This document shows, in pieces, positions 10,849-23,220 of a DNA stretch of 64,000 bases. The stretch lies in the NCBI GenBank assembly GCA_009763385.1, contig CM019831.1, positions 76,636,706 through 76,700,705 on the forward strand. The letters run 5' to 3'. The notes beneath the pieces were generated by a model, which was not told the origin of the DNA, did no database searches, and was given only the letters and a program-made list of their open reading frames with translations. This DNA comes from Coix lacryma-jobi var. lacryma-jobi. Its lineage: Eukaryota; Streptophyta; Magnoliopsida; Poales; Poaceae. Each line of letters starts with the position of its first letter. Position 1 is the stretch's first letter. A program made the position numbers and the translations under genes.

Positions 10849-13800
10849 GTGAACTACAAGACCGGTGGATCTCATTGGGTGATTGATAGTGGTTGCACAC
10901 AACATATGACCGGTGATCCCCGGATGTTCACCTCACTAGAAGAGAATGTCGATGACCAAGAAAAGATTACATTTGGTGACAACTCAAAGGACAATGTCAA
11001 GGGATTGGGCAAAGTGGCAATATCAAATGATCATACCATCTCCAATGTGCTTCTAGTTGCATCATTGAGCTTCAACTTGCTATCCGTTGGGCAACTTTAT
11101 GATCTTGGCTTTCAATGTTTGTTCACCGACAAAGAAGTGGTTGTGACCAAGAAAGATGATACACAAGTGATCTTCAAAGGCTTTAGATACAACAATCTCT
11201 ATCTAGTGGATTTCTCCTCCGAAGATGCCAACTTGAAGACATGTTTGTTCACTAAGCAATCACTTGGTTGGCTATGGCATAGAAGATTGGCTCATGTGGG
11301 AATGAACACTCTCAACAAGCTATTGAAGAAGGATTTGGTTAGAGGCTTGAAGGATGTCAAATTTGAGAAGGACAAATTGTGTAGTGCATGTCAAGCCGGC
11401 AAGCAAGTTGCAAATACTCATCCAACCAAAGCCTTTGTATCAACATCAAGAGAGTTAGAGTTACTTCACATGGATCTATTTGGGCCAACAACATATGCTA
11501 GCTTGGGTGGGAAATCTCTATTGCCTAGTGATTGTTGATGACTATTCTAGATACACTTGGGTATTCTTTCTTCATGACAAATCCGAAGCAACCTCTTCAT
11601 TCAAGAAGTTTGACAAGAGAGCCCAAAATGAGTTTGACTTGAAAATCAAGAAAATAAGAAGTGACAATGGAAGAGAATTTGACAACACCCACATTGAGGA
11701 ATATTGGGATGAAGTTAGGATCAAGCATGAAGGCTCCGCAACCTACACACCACAACAAAAATGGGGTAGTTGAGAGAAAGAACCGGACACTAATCACCCT
11801 AGCAAGTGTTAGATGAGTACTCTACACCTGAAAGATTTGGGCGGAAGCAATCAACACCACTTGCTATGTATCAAACCGGTTGTTCCCCCATCGTCTCCTT
11901 GGCAAGACCCCCTATGAGCTACTCAACAACAAGAAGCCGGATATATCATTCATTAGAGTGTTTGGGTGCAAATGCTACATCTAGAAGAAGCGCCAACACC
12001 TAGGGAAGTTCCAACGCCGATGTGATATTGGTTTTCTTGTTGGTTACTCATTGAAGTCCAAAGCATATCGAGTATTCAACCATGCCACCGGGATGGTAGA
12101 AGAAACATATGATGTGGAATTCGATGAATCTAATGGCTCTCAAGGAGAGCATGAGAATCTTGATGATGTAGGTGATGAACCATTGAGGGAAGCAATGAAG
12201 AACATGTCGGTTGGAGCCATCAAGCCTAAAGATGATGATGATGATGTGCAAGTCATTGACAAGCCATCCTCATCAAATGTACCACAAGATGATGATAAAG
12301 ATGGGAGAGAGCCATTTGAAGATACTCATGTCTCCCATGAGCAAATGGTGGTACAAGCTCAAGATGTTGATGCTCCTCAAGCGGCCCCTCAAGTGGTTGA
12401 TCAAAGGACTACTCCTCTACTACAAGCTCATCCTCAAGATCTCATCATAGGGAGTCCAACAAGGGGTGCAATGACTCGATCTCAAAAACTTGCTCTATTT
12501 ATTGAACATCACTCATTTGTGTCTCTGTTGAGCCTACCATTGTAGATGAAGCTCTAGGTGATCCGGATTGGGTGAATGCTATGCATGAAGAATTAAACAA
12601 CTTCACCCGCAACCAAGTTTGGACACTTGAAGAGCGACCAAAAGGCGCAAGAGTCATTGGAACAAAATGGGTGTTTAGGAACAAGCAAGATGATCAAGGC
12701 AAGGTTGTTAGAAACAAGGCAAGGCTAGTGGCAAAGGGGTTCTCTCAAGTTGAAGGTTTGGATTTTGGAGAGACCTTTGCACCGGTTGCAAGACTAGAAG
12801 CCATCTGTATCCTCCTTGCATATGCATCACATCATGACATTAAATTATATCAAATGGATGTGAAAAGTGCATTTTTAAATGGTTTCATAAATGAACTAGT
12901 CTATGTTGATCAACCTCCCGGGTTTGAAGACCCTAGATATCCTAATCATGTTATAGGTTGTCCAAGGCGCTATATGGGCTCAAGCAAGCCCCAAGAGCAT
13001 GGTACGAGCGCCTCCGGGACTTCCTCATTGAGAAGGGCTTCACATTGGGAAGGTCGACACCACACTATTCATAAAGAAGCTTGATGGAGAGATCTTCATT
13101 TGTCAAGTCTACGTCGATGATATCATCTTCGGGTCATCAAATGAAGCTATTGCAAGGAATTTGGTGACTTGATGTCGAAGGAGTTTGAAATATCCATGAT
13201 TGGCGAGCTCACATTCTTCCTAGGCTTCCAAGTCAAGCAATTGAAGGAGGGAACTTTATATCTCAAGAGAAGTACACAAAAGACCTCCTCAAGCGCTTCA
13301 ACATGATGATTGCAAGCCTATCAAGACTCCAATGCCAACAAACGGACATCTCGACCTAGATGTGGGAGGTAACCCGGTTGATCAAACTCTCTACGTTCTA
13401 TGATTGGTAGTTTGTTATATTTGACCGCATCTAGGCCCGACATCATGTTTAGTGTGTGCATGTGTGCTCGTTTTCAAGCCGATCCTAGGGAATCACATCT
13501 CATAGCGGTGAAGAGAATCCTTAGGTACCTAAAGCACACCCCAAGCATTGGCCTTTGGTATCCCAAAGGAGCTAACTTCCAACTCGTTGGGTATTCCGAT
13601 TCAGATTACGCGGGTTGCAAAGTAGATAGAAAAAGCACATCCGGAGGGTGCCATTTGCTTGGGAGATCACTAGTTTCATTGAGTTCAAAAAAGCAAAATA
13701 GTGTGGCCTTGTCTACCGCCAAGGCGGAATACATAGCCGCGGGTACTTGTTGTGCACAAATCTTTACATGAAACAAAACCTTTTAGACTATGGTGTAGTT

Positions 13801-14064
13801 CTAGAAAGGGTACCTTTGTTGTGTGACAATGAGAGCATGGTTAAGCTTGCTAACAACCCGGTTCAACACTCTCGCACCAAGCACATAGATATTCGCCATC
13901 ACTTTCTTAGAGATCATGTTTCAAAGAAAGACATATCCTTAGAGGGAGTTCGAACCGAAGATCAATTGGCGGATATCTTCACAAAACCCCTAGATGAAAA
14001 TACCCTTTGTAGATTGCGAAGTGAGATTAATGTGCTTGATCTAAGTAACTTTATCAAAAGGTGA
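10849..14064 (+). pseudogene. pol: Copia pol: protease, integrase, RT, RNase H (element H)
   Basis: Protease motif DSGCTQHMTGD is near 10884. The pre-integrase zinc region (HRRLAHVGMN ... CSACQAGK) is at about 11275-11400. The integrase core with VDDYSRYTW and RSDNGREF follows at about 11540-11680. RT has the motif YVDDIIFGS near 13110 and DVKSAFLNG near 12860. RNase H has DSDYAGCKVDRKSTSG near 13600. In RNase H the usual STAEAEY reads STAKAEY near 13720, so a probable catalytic Glu is replaced by Lys. Frames are broken near 11520, 11765, 12000, 12530, 12960, 13160-13400 and 13750. The element is not able to make a full polyprotein as written. Confidence 0.9.
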
Positions 14065-15429
14065 AAGGTGGTTGTCTTTGCATTGCATTGTACCATATGC
14101 CATGTTTAAATTTGCTATGCACATAGGCTTGTCAGACGTGGTTAAGATAACCACCCTAAAAGCGTGTGAAGAAGCTTACCCATGAGCAAACTTGACAAGC
14201 AACCTAGATTAAAATTTCGTATTGCATTGCATATGCATGTGTGTTGCCTTCTCATTTCTTTTTGGTTAAGCTTTGAGCAACCGCTGTGTTCGTCCACCGC
14301 TAGGGGGAGCATTTGAGGCTCCTAATGGTTGAGACCCCTAGTTTTGGTGGCCACATGTTGTCTCCTCGGGTTTTATTGTCTATTTTACCTAAAAATGATA
14401 TGTAGCCTATGGCAAAATATTTCTAAAAATGAGGGTTTATGTGAGGATGCTCATACTAGGTTCCAACTGGTTTATTTGTCTCTATTTGTGTTCGAACTTG
14501 GTTGGGAGAGGGAGCTGCAACAGAAAATTCAAAAAGCCCAAAATGTGGCATTGGACGCTACATCGGATGCTGCCCTAGCGTCCGATGCCATGCACTATAG
14601 ACAGCTCGGCTGGTGGAACAGTGTCAGGGTAGCTCCGATGCTCCCTCGGACGCTGCCCAGCGTCCGATGCCGAGGCAAAGGACGTGTCTGATGCATTTTC
14701 AGCATTTTTGGAGCTCTCTGGACAGGCATCGGAGCGTCCGATGTGATTACATCGGCGCGTCCGATGCCCCTTTAAGCGGCACGGTCAGTTCTTTTCACAG
14801 ACATTCGGGTCCCACGTGATACCCTTCTCCTTCGTCTACCACGCGCTCAGGCTCGCCCGACCACCGCCGTTCGCCACTAAGCTCCCGAACCCAAACCACC
14901 TCGCCACGCCGCCCTCCGTTGGCGCGCCGCTCGCCAGCTCCACTCGCTGCTGGGCCCTCGCTCCGCCGCCGCGTCTCACCAAAGCCGCGCGACGCCTCGC
15001 CGCGCTCGCTCACGGTTGCCACGCCCTCGCCTCGCCGGAGTTCCTCGCCGGGGTCGTGCAGCTCGCCGAAGCTCCACTACCGAACACGACCTCGCATTCC
15101 TCCCTTCTCCGACGTCCTCTCCCCGACCGGCAGCATCCTCATCCTCCTTGGCGTGACGCGTGGGTGCCGGAACGTCCGTGACTTACCTCGTTCTTGGGTG
15201 GTTTCATCGATCATCAGCGAGTCAGAGTCAGTGACAGTTGATAGCTTGGCAGCTGGGCAGTGTTAGATAACCCGGGGCCAAGCCCGCGGGGTAAGGATCA
15301 AGGCCAAGCCTCGCGAGTGTCAGTACAGTTGGTTTCTCAGTGTCAGGGGGAGTCTCTTTGGCCGCGGATTTCTTGTCAGCTTGGTTCAACGGCAGTGGTT
15401 CTTTCAGCGGCAGTCTAGAGCCCCTTTTC
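14065..15429 (+). other. untranslated region of element H after pol
   Basis: No convincing ORF is present. A purine tract (CTAGGGGGAGCATTTGAGG) lies near 14302, followed by the phrase TTGAGACCCCTAGTTTTGG. The palindrome array at 14563-14767 repeats the LTR motif. From about 14800 the sequence is strongly C-rich and could be a long leader for the downstream ORF. The overlapping frames at 14816-15266 are by-products of this composition. Confidence 0.5.
14563..14767. repeat. CATCGGACGC palindromes, second array in element H
   Basis: The inverted pairs CATCGGATGCT/AGCGTCCGATG near 14564-14596, CTCGGACGCTG/CAGCGTCCGATG near 14645-14670, and a cluster at 14727-14767 share the motif of the 5' LTR array. 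Their presence outside the mapped LTR suggests an independent copy of the array or a diverged LTR-like segment. Confidence 0.7.
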
Positions 15430-17532
15430 AGCGATAGTGTTTCTCGTTCTGTCAGCATGCGCGCTGCAAGAATGTCGGTGGTGCTCCGGGGACTCTTCCC
15501 CGTCCCCCTTTCGGTCAGAGGCCCGGGAAGGGGAAGCTGGTCACGCGCAGGAAGCGCACTCGGGAGCAGAGGGAGGCCGACCAGGCACGAGAGGTTGCCG
15601 TCGCCGCAGAGCGTGCAGAGCAGGGTGGCCGTGGTGGCGGCTTGCAGATTGAGGACCAGTTGTCTCCAGAGCAGCGCCGCACAGTTGAGGAGGTCGAGCG
15701 GTTTCACCACTCACCGACTGGCACGCTTATGGCTGCCGTCTCCGGACGACGTTCACGTCTCCGGGTGTGGGCCTGAGAGCTCCGGGCAGGGCCAGGCAGA
15801 GCCCGAAGCAGCAGAGGCACCAGAGGCAGAGGCAGAGGCCGAGGAGGAGGTACCTGAGGAGGTTCCCCGGCGCCGGTTCAATCGTCGCAGGACTGCGGTG
15901 CCACCCTGGCCCGACGTCCCTCTGTGGGGAGCACGTGCTCCGTCGAGGCGTGCGCCCCCGCCGATCCCGCGACTGGACCTCCGGGCAGCCACGTGCTCAC
16001 AGATTCAGACCCTCAGACTTGTACCAGTTGAGCAGTGGTTTCCGAGAGAGAGGCAGCAGCAGGCAGGGGCCGACTTCTATACAGTGTTGTAGGAGGATTT
16101 CTATCAGGGCTACAGGAACGCTGGCATTTGCTTACGTTCACAGCGAGTCTGTCCGCTAGAGGCAGTCGTCACAGTAGCTGGAGAGCAGATCCGCCCCATT
16201 CTCACCTATCTACCTGGTCTTGCAGACCTTCTGGGGCGGTCTGGCTCATATATTGAGGACTGGGTGTTTCAGTTATATGCTTCACTTTGGGTTCACCCTA
16301 ACCGCGAGACTATAGAGTATGCATTTGAGCGGGAGCACTATCGGCTGTTTTCTTCTGAGATCCGGGAGTGGTTTGGACTGCGGCACTCTCAGACCCGGAT
16401 CCACGACCTCTGCTACGACAGGACGGAGCCACCACGCCCTTGCTTCACTGAGCCTTCGGTGAGGGTTCGAGTCGCGCGCCTAGGGATCTCACCCTATGAC
16501 TCGGATCCTCAACGAGGTTCTTCGGCGGAGCTTGCTTCCTAGGGTGGGCTTCCGAGAGGGACTTTGTCATCTTCAGCTCTGGTTACTTGCTTATATGGTC
16601 AGGCAAAAGGAGTTCAACATTTGGGACGTCATCTTGTGTGAGATGGAGGACACCGTCGCAGAGGGCATCAAGGCCCGCAGGCAGCTACCCTATGCTCATT
16701 GGACTTCCTATATACTGTGGAATGTAGCTGGTACCACTGGATCTCACCCTCGTTAGTCACTCACCGGCTCTACCACCGTGTTCCCCGAGTATAACATGAG
16801 TCAGTTATTGGGACACGGTTGGGACCGCAGGCGGGGCAACAGCAGCCAGGAGCCTCTTCTAGCTCGAGACAGCGGCCAGAGGTGCCAGAGCCTGCTCAGG
16901 AGCCGGACGAGGCCGACAGAGCACTCGCTGAGCAGGAGCTTGCAGCTTTAGAGGGTGAGGACGCCTTCGTGGTAGAGGACCCCACCGACAGCTCAGACGA
17001 GGACTACGACCTCCTGCCTCACTACCAGCCTCGAGCTCACGACTATCAGGCCTGGACGAGTGGTACTGCTTCCTCCGACCCCGCACTCCTTGCGATTCTG
17101 TCTCGGATGGAGGAGCAGCAGAGGACCGTGACCCAAGACATTCAAAGGCTTGCCCAGGAGCAGCAGAGGTTAGCCCAGGCTCAGGCCTTAGCTTAGCAGC
17201 AGGCTCAAGAGAGGTCGATGCACTTCAGCAGCAGATGCTCCAGCTCCAGCAGTAGACTCTCTCTTTCATGGAGTGCATTATGAGCGGACCTCCTCAGTGG
17301 CAGCAGCCTCCACCTCAGCAGCGCAGCAGCTTCAGTGGTAGCCACCCATTCTACCTCAGCAGCCATAGCAGTTTGGTCAGCCACCGCAGTTTCAGCAGCA
17401 GCAGCAGCAGCTCGCGGCCCCAGCTCTTCTCAGTTTACGAGCTTTACTACCCTCCTGGCGGGGCCCCGCTTTTCAGTCCTCTGCGCACTAGTTTCACTCC
17501 CCGCAGCAGAGTCCCTATATGCGACGACTACC
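15430..17532 (+). pseudogene. extra ORF in the env position of Copia H
   Basis: Pieces read in several frames: a start region with KNVGGAPGTLPRPP and basic RRKRTREQREAD (about 15465-15580); an Ala/Glu-rich segment (15780-15860); a conserved block EQIRPILTYLPGLADLLG at 16190 followed by FQLYASLWVHPNRETIEYAF (16267); EIREWFGL and RIHDLCYDRTEPPR (16350-16440); DTVAEGIKARRQLPYAHW near 16650; an acidic segment; and a Gln-rich tail (17100-17440). This protein type is common in grass retrotransposons and resembles the 'putative plant transposon protein' group. Its role is unknown; I infer it is the third ORF of element H. It is cut by element B at 17533. Confidence 0.55.
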
Positions 17533-19093
17533 TGTTGACACCAGATTTTCGCACGCACAAGAATATGACAGATGGGCCCAGCCGGCAGAGAAGAAAGAAT
17601 TCGGCAAGTAATCAGACAGCTATTTGGTCCTCAGGATTTCGATGAATGTATGTGCGGTCGGCTATCTTGCAGAGAGGTGGTTCCATTCGGGAGATGGATG
17701 TTGCAGATGAAGCCGGCTTGCATGGGAAGGCAAATGGCGATGAAAGATACCGAGAAGATTAGGAATAGATTTCGTATCTTTCCATATTTTATCATTGTAA
17801 ATCGTAATCGTCTAGGACTCGTATTTCGTCCAGGGTATATAAATATAAGCCCTCGACCATTGTAAAATTGTTCACAACCATATCAATACAAACCGGCACC
17901 GTGCCATCTTCGAGTCCCTAAGTCGTGTCGTCGAGTTCTTCGGGAGGAAACATCGATCCATCGACCTCCGTAAGTACCGGCAACCTTGTTATCATGTCTA
18001 GTATCATGCGGTGGATTTAGATATGATGCAAGTAGTCTCGTATGTTAAGCTTACTATCGTGCGGCGGATTTAAGTTTATGACGGGAAGTTTTTGCTTGTG
18101 CCTTGTATCGTGCGGCGGATTAAGACATGAGTAAAAATAGTTATCGGCTCTATTAGATTTGGCAGATCTAGTAGATTCATTAAGTTATCATGTGTTATGT
18201 GTTTTATTTATTTAATTCCTGTAACACTCTTTTGTCCAATCTAGATTGATCTCTATTCGGCCTTATTTAACAAGTTTACTTGTGCTTTGCTAATCATAAG
18301 ATCATGATGGCCGGATCAACTTTCAATCTAGGTTGTTACATGTGTGGGTTCATACATGTCGACCATGTTTATGCTTTGATAAAACTGGGTGTCGTGCGGT
18401 AGATACAGATTTTAGATGAGTTCTATCATGTTTGCTTATATGTTTCCTTCCTCATGGACCCCAACTCGGCTAGTTTGCCGATTTTGGTTAAGCTTACACG
18501 AGCAATGAGCTCTTATAGATCTGTACAGATATATGCATGTTTTTAGCTTGTTATAATTAGATTGTATCATGCGGTGGATTGATCTCATTATAAGAAGTGG
18601 TATAAACTTATAGCAAGTGGTATCATGCGGTGGATTAGCTTCGCTTAAGTTTATGCTTGACGGGTTTATGAAGACTAAACGTGCGGCAGATTAGTTGGAT
18701 TAGCCTATGCATGTGTTATTTGAGTAGATCTATTCTTGCAAGTTGTCTGTTTTATCGTTGATTCGTTCAAGCATGTCTTCTTTTTGCATTCGGTAGTTAA
18801 TATGCTTTACATACTCTGTTCTCATACTTGCCGAATGGCTTTGTAAACATGCTCTGACAGACAGCTTCTATAGTTGTATGCCGTCGTGACTGGCTTTCAA
18901 AGCCGTACATATGGAACTGTCTGGTTTTACCCAGCATGTTCCAGAGGTATTCTCACGCTTTATCCCTTGTTGGTTTTCAGGTCAAACCGACTGGCACGTC
19001 TCTGGATTCAGCACACTCTGGGCACCCGATTGAAGCTAGCCTCGTTCGGCTTGCTGTGTGCCTTGGCGCAAGGTGTCACTTTTTGCGTCAACA
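17533..19093 (+). mobile_element. 5' LTR of Tat element B
   Basis: A 1,561-bp LTR from TGTTGACACC to GCGTCAACA. The TATA box TATATAAATA is at 17836-17845. Downstream, a repeated phrase (CGTGCGGCGGAT and variants such as CATGCGGTGGAT) occurs about ten times between 18005 and 18690. Confidence 0.85.
18005..18690. repeat. dispersed GTGCGGCGGATT motif in LTR B
   Basis: About ten copies of [CG][AG]TGCGG[CT][GA]GATT, 40-150 bp apart, lie after the TATA box, in R/U5. The same motif series is present in the LTRs of element A and in the 3' LTR of B, so it is a family trait. Confidence 0.6.
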
Positions 19094-19118
19094 CACTTTT
19101 TGGCACACCCGGTGGGAC
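19094..19118 (+). other. primer binding site of element B
   Basis: CACTTTTTGGCACACCCGG directly follows the LTR end. Element A has the same site with one change (GCACGCCCGG) at 36382. I do not assign the tRNA. Confidence 0.7.
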
Positions 19119-19135
19119 AAGTTTCTCCGATTCAA

Positions 19136-21114
19136 GATGCTCGAGACCAACGATGATCAGATTCTGGATGTAACTATGGACGACTTACCGCCAGATCTGA
19201 AGAGTTTAATACAACAGACTTGTGAAGAGATTCAGGATAAGTGCCTGATGACCTTTTCCAAGAACAAGAGCGGCAAGATTTACCGGAAAGAACCATTCCC
19301 AAAGATTCTTCCTCACCATCAACCTGATATCCCAATGAAGAAGAAGCTATTCGGAAGATGACTGAAATAATGCATAAGGTTGTATCAGAAGCCGTGACCA
19401 ATCATCAGTCGGCTTTCTTGAACACTTTTCGTGCTATCATAGTCAATGCTTTCGGTCCAGCTGTGGATAAATGCTTTGAAGAAGCTGTTGGTCCGATGCA
19501 GGGACCGTTGTTGTTTCAAGTACCTCAGCGTCAGAAGATTGCCGAAAACGGTGGAGCTGGTACGAGCACAGGGGGAATGGTTCCTCATGAGATACAACAG
19601 CCACCCACAAACTATGGCCAGCTCGCATTCGGCACGACAGGGAATGTCTCGTAATCTGCTTCTAAAGTGTCTCCTGCAGCGAACAGGATACAGAAGAATA
19701 TGTTTGGAGACGGATATCATGAGTTCATCGATTATAGCTCAATCAATGCTCTCCTGAATCCAGGTTATAAGAGTTCGGCGGAGCTACATCCTGGGGGGCA
19801 GGCACAAGCAGCTCTTGATCCGAATGTTGACCTCACCATGCATAAGATGGCTGATATGATGTAAAATCAATTCGGCTTGAAACCTAAGAATCAAACTTAC
19901 ACATACAAGTCCCCTTATCCAGAGTGGTACAATCGGGTAGCTCTCCCTCCAAGGGTGAAGCCTCCTACTGATTTCACCAAGTTTTCAGGCCAGGATGACA
20001 CCAGTACTATAGAGCACATCGGTCGCTACTTGATGCAACTCAGAGAAGCATCTACGGATGAGGCTTGGAGGATTCGGTATTTCCCGTTATCATTAACAGG
20101 ACCAGCTTTCTCATGGTTTTCTTCTCTACCAGCAAATTCTATCAATACATGGGCAGAGCTAGAGCAGAAATTCCACTCGTATTTCTTTACGGGTACCAGC
20201 GAGAAAAGTTGGTCGATCTCATGAGCTTAAGGATGAAACCTGGCGAGATGCCGCAAGAGTATCTACGCTGATTCAGGGAGACCAAGAATCTTTGCTATTC
20301 TCTGAATTTGCCGGATGATCAACTGCCGGAAATAGCCATAGCCGGCATGTTGCCGAGTATCAAAGAGAGGCTATTCGGCATGGAGTTTGATGACCTCGGG
20401 CAGTTATGATAAAGGTTGGCAACGATGAGTAATCAAGCCCAGGGATTCAAGAGGAACAATCAGTTCCAGAAGGGCGATGCGGCTGCCAAGATGTATCAGG
20501 CTTTCCTAGAGGAAGCAACTGAGTACAATGATGAAGATGAAATAGCTGCAGCCGAGATAATCTGGGATAAGGAGCCGACTCAAGTCAACCAGCGGTGGCT
20601 GAGGCAATAGAAAGGTACTTATGACTTTGATGTTTCCAAGTCAGATAAATTATTTGAGTACTTGTTGAAGGAAGGACGCATCAAGTTGCCGGAAGGTCAT
20701 CCTATGCTGCATCCTGAAGGGGTCAAGGACAAGAAATATTGTGGTTTTCACAATACTAGATCCCACTCCATAAACGATTGCCGAGTGTTCAGAGTGCGGA
20801 TCCAGAAAGCTATCAAGGACGGGCATCTGAGGTTTGATGGAAAGATGAAAATTGATGGTAGCCCTTTTGGACAGAATACTGTGTCCTTCTCTATTAATAT
20901 GATCAACGCAGCTGATCCCAGGGATAAGAGTAAAATGAAAGTGTTAACCTCTGATAGAGCGAGGGAAGCTGGTGCCGTTGACCCTAATCGGCAGATTACA
21001 AAGAGAGAGCTTCAGCAGAGGGTTCAGTTCGAAAATAGCCAAACTGAGACAGGTGAAACTTCCAGACCCAGGGTCATGATGCGCATCTTGTTGAATAAAT
21101 GGCGTCGGGAATAG
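19136..21114 (+). pseudogene. gag: gag of Tat element B
   Basis: Frames contain the Tat-type gag: DDLPPDLKSLIQQTCEEIQ at 19184, a middle region, then the core at 19880-20230 with FSGQDDTSTIEHIGRYLMQL, IRYFPLSLTGPAFSWFSSLP and TWAELEQKFHSYFF, followed by RETKNLCYSLNLPDDQLPE at 20278 and a Cys/His stretch KKYCGFHNTRSHSINDCRVF at about 20732. In-frame stops occur at 19652, 19862, 20269, 20407 and 20608. Several could each be a single-base change from sense codons. Element A entirely lacks this region. Confidence 0.8.
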
Positions 21115-21525
21115 GAATGATACCAGAAGCAGAGACTTTATGAAGAACAGAAGTTCCTGGAGAAACAACGAAGGTACGAAGAAGAGATGTACCGGGAAGA
21201 ACGGGAAGATACGAAGGAGCAGGAACAGTCTCATTGGGAATGCTCGTTCTTCCAGTATTGTTGGAACAAAGGCTTGAAGCTGCCTGTTAAGAACAACTGC
21301 CCTGAGTGCAGTAATCAGTACTCCGAGTATAGGCAGTCTCGAGTCAATCGCTGATCTGTCCATGAGAGGCTTGGGGCACAAATCCCCGAGGACGATCAGC
21401 GCGTAAAAATAAATAATTCTGAAGGTCGGCAGGGAAGAGGGTTTGCCGATCAAAGTTGGGCTCACACTGAAGAAGAAGAGTACCGCGAGTATGTCTGGCA
21501 GAGAGGACAGTGGTGTCCACCAGGA

Positions 21526-22348
21526 TTGAGGAAAAGCCAGAAAAGGAGGGTGCAGCGCCTAAGAAATAGAGAGCTAGAACAAGCAAATGCCAAAGTAAAG
21601 CGAGTTTGGCGCCCCAAAAAGAAGCCGGATGGAGGTGATCGTTCGGCTGACGCATGCATGGCTTTCTTTCTTCCATCAGAATTTATAGCTCCCGAAGAAC
21701 AGGATGTCCGAGACAAAGTGTATTCAGACTTTGATGAAGATGAATTCCAAGAGTTGTTGGCTCATCTTGTCTTGGCTCAAAGTGCAGTATTCAATAAACC
21801 AGTTAAGCATCGACACCCGAAGCCATTGTATATGAGAGGCTATGTTAATGGCAAGCCATTGACTAAGATGTTCATTAACGGAGGGGCTGCCATAAATATC
21901 ATGCCGTATACCACCTTCAGAAAACTTGGGATGGCAAGTTAAGATTTGTTGAAGACCGACATGGTGTTGAGAGACTTGGCTGGCAATTCTTCTGATACTC
22001 GGGGAGCAGTCCATGTTGAGTTGACGATCGGGACTAAGCCCTTGATCACTACCTTTTTCGTCATTGATGGCAAGGGGCATACAGTTTGCTATGGGAAGAG
22101 ATTGGATACATGCAAACTGCTGTGTGCCGTCAACTATGCATCAGTTCTTCATCCAGTGGGTCGGAGATGACATCGAAATCGTCCATGCTGATGATTCGGT
22201 GAGTGTTGCTAATACGGAACCCATCTACTGGGAATATGATGACGTTGAGTGCTTTTCTGGAAGAGCTTGGGAAGCAGGTCCTGTAAACGTTTCAACGAGG
22301 ACCAACAGCCGATTCGGACAATCGGCTCTCAGAGCAATTTTTGAATAG
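21526..22348 (+). pseudogene. aspartic protease region of Tat element B
   Basis: The upstream part is basic. The retroviral-type protease core follows at about 21800-22170: KPLYMRGYVNGKPLTKMFI, then NGGAAINIMPY where DGG is expected. The catalytic Asp is therefore Asn (AAC for GAC), which should abolish cleavage. A stop follows at 21940, and a frame change near 22075 breaks FFVIDGKG. The end (SALRAIFE near 22325) is the point at which the deleted element A resumes homology. Confidence 0.7.
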
Positions 22349-22840
22349 ATAGTCCAACTGATGGTAATGGAGAAAGATTGAGGCCGAGGTTTCGTGTCAG
22401 CTGACAAGGAATGAAGTGTTGATGATGAAGCCGAAATAGGACTAATGTATGCAAGTCTGGGTCTCGAGCATGTTTTGAAGTTAACGAACTTTTGAGAGGG
22501 TTTTTGCATGTTTCTCCATTACCGAAGCTAAGGGAAGAACAAGAGTTCACGTAAGGTGACGTACAATAGAGGGTCTTGGAAAGTATGAAGGCATTTCCAC
22601 AACTTGGTGATTATTTCAAGTTGTACATGGCGGCCGATAGCCTTGCAATAGGATCGGCCCTTATTTTGAAATTTAAAAGATAAATAGCAGCTAGCTTTAG
22701 CCGAAAAATGTTAAACCCGGAGAAGGGTATTCGGCTGTAAAGAAGTTTTGTCACTCGTGGACTAAGCTTCGGCACTACTTGTTAAAAGCCGAACGCATGG
22801 AAATTATGTGACTTGAGGAATACTTATATACAGCCGATGT
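22349..22840 (+). pseudogene. RT/RNase H vestige of Tat element B
   Basis: The segment aligns by eye to element A in two pieces: 22345-22450 to the pre-RT start of A (36450) and 22460-22830 to the RNase H part of A (37430-37830), for example the phrase for AADSLAIGSAL near 22632. The RT palm, integrase and second RNase H are missing, a loss of about 3 kb relative to A. Many stops are present. Confidence 0.6.
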
Positions 22841-23220
22841 AAAGCATCGCCTTAGCAGAAAAAAGTGTCCAAGAGGTTTAAGTTATAGCCGATATTACTT
22901 ATATCGCCTTTAGTGCAAGAGTGTTTATGACCCGGTGATCTTAGCGTTTTTCAAGTGGTAGGGTTTATTGGGGGAGGAGAAAGGTGAACTGCAGTAAATA
23001 AGATGCCGAGTGACATGACACATCGAAAACGAGATCTAGTCGGCTAAGATGATGTCATGCGTTCGGGAAACGTTTTCTCTGAAGAAATGCTGCAAACGGA
23101 AAAAATCATTGAGGTAGTCGAAGAGGCAGGTAGACACTATTCAGAGGGGAACAAGTTTCATATGTTACAAGCTTCATTCACAGATTTATCCTAATACAAA
23201 CTACCCTTGAAATAATTTGT
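22841..23220. other. element B spacer between pol remnant and antisense genes
   Basis: No ORF. The repeated phrase ATCGCCTT(T)AG(C/T)(A)GAAA near 22848 and 22905 matches the spacer of A at 39735-39810, so this is shared, non-coding Tat sequence. Confidence 0.5.

Larger units (their letters stand above)
6655..17532 (+). mobile_element. Copia element H (SIRE/Maximus-like), 3' end lost
   Basis: Parts in order: 5' LTR 6655-8386, tRNA-Met primer site 8389-8400, gag 8440-10832, pol in Copia order (protease, integrase, RT, RNase H) 10849-14064, a purine tract with untranslated DNA, and an extra ORF at 15430-17532. Gypsy element B interrupts it at 17533. No 3' LTR matching 6655-8386 is present downstream, probably because B and whatever followed it were later truncated at 26728. 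It inserted into the gypsy fragment that ends at 6654. Confidence 0.8.

Noticed and set aside
14816..15266. Three overlapping Pro/Arg/Ala-rich ORFs
   Set aside because: Composition artefacts of a C-rich untranslated region; no frame shows conserved motifs.
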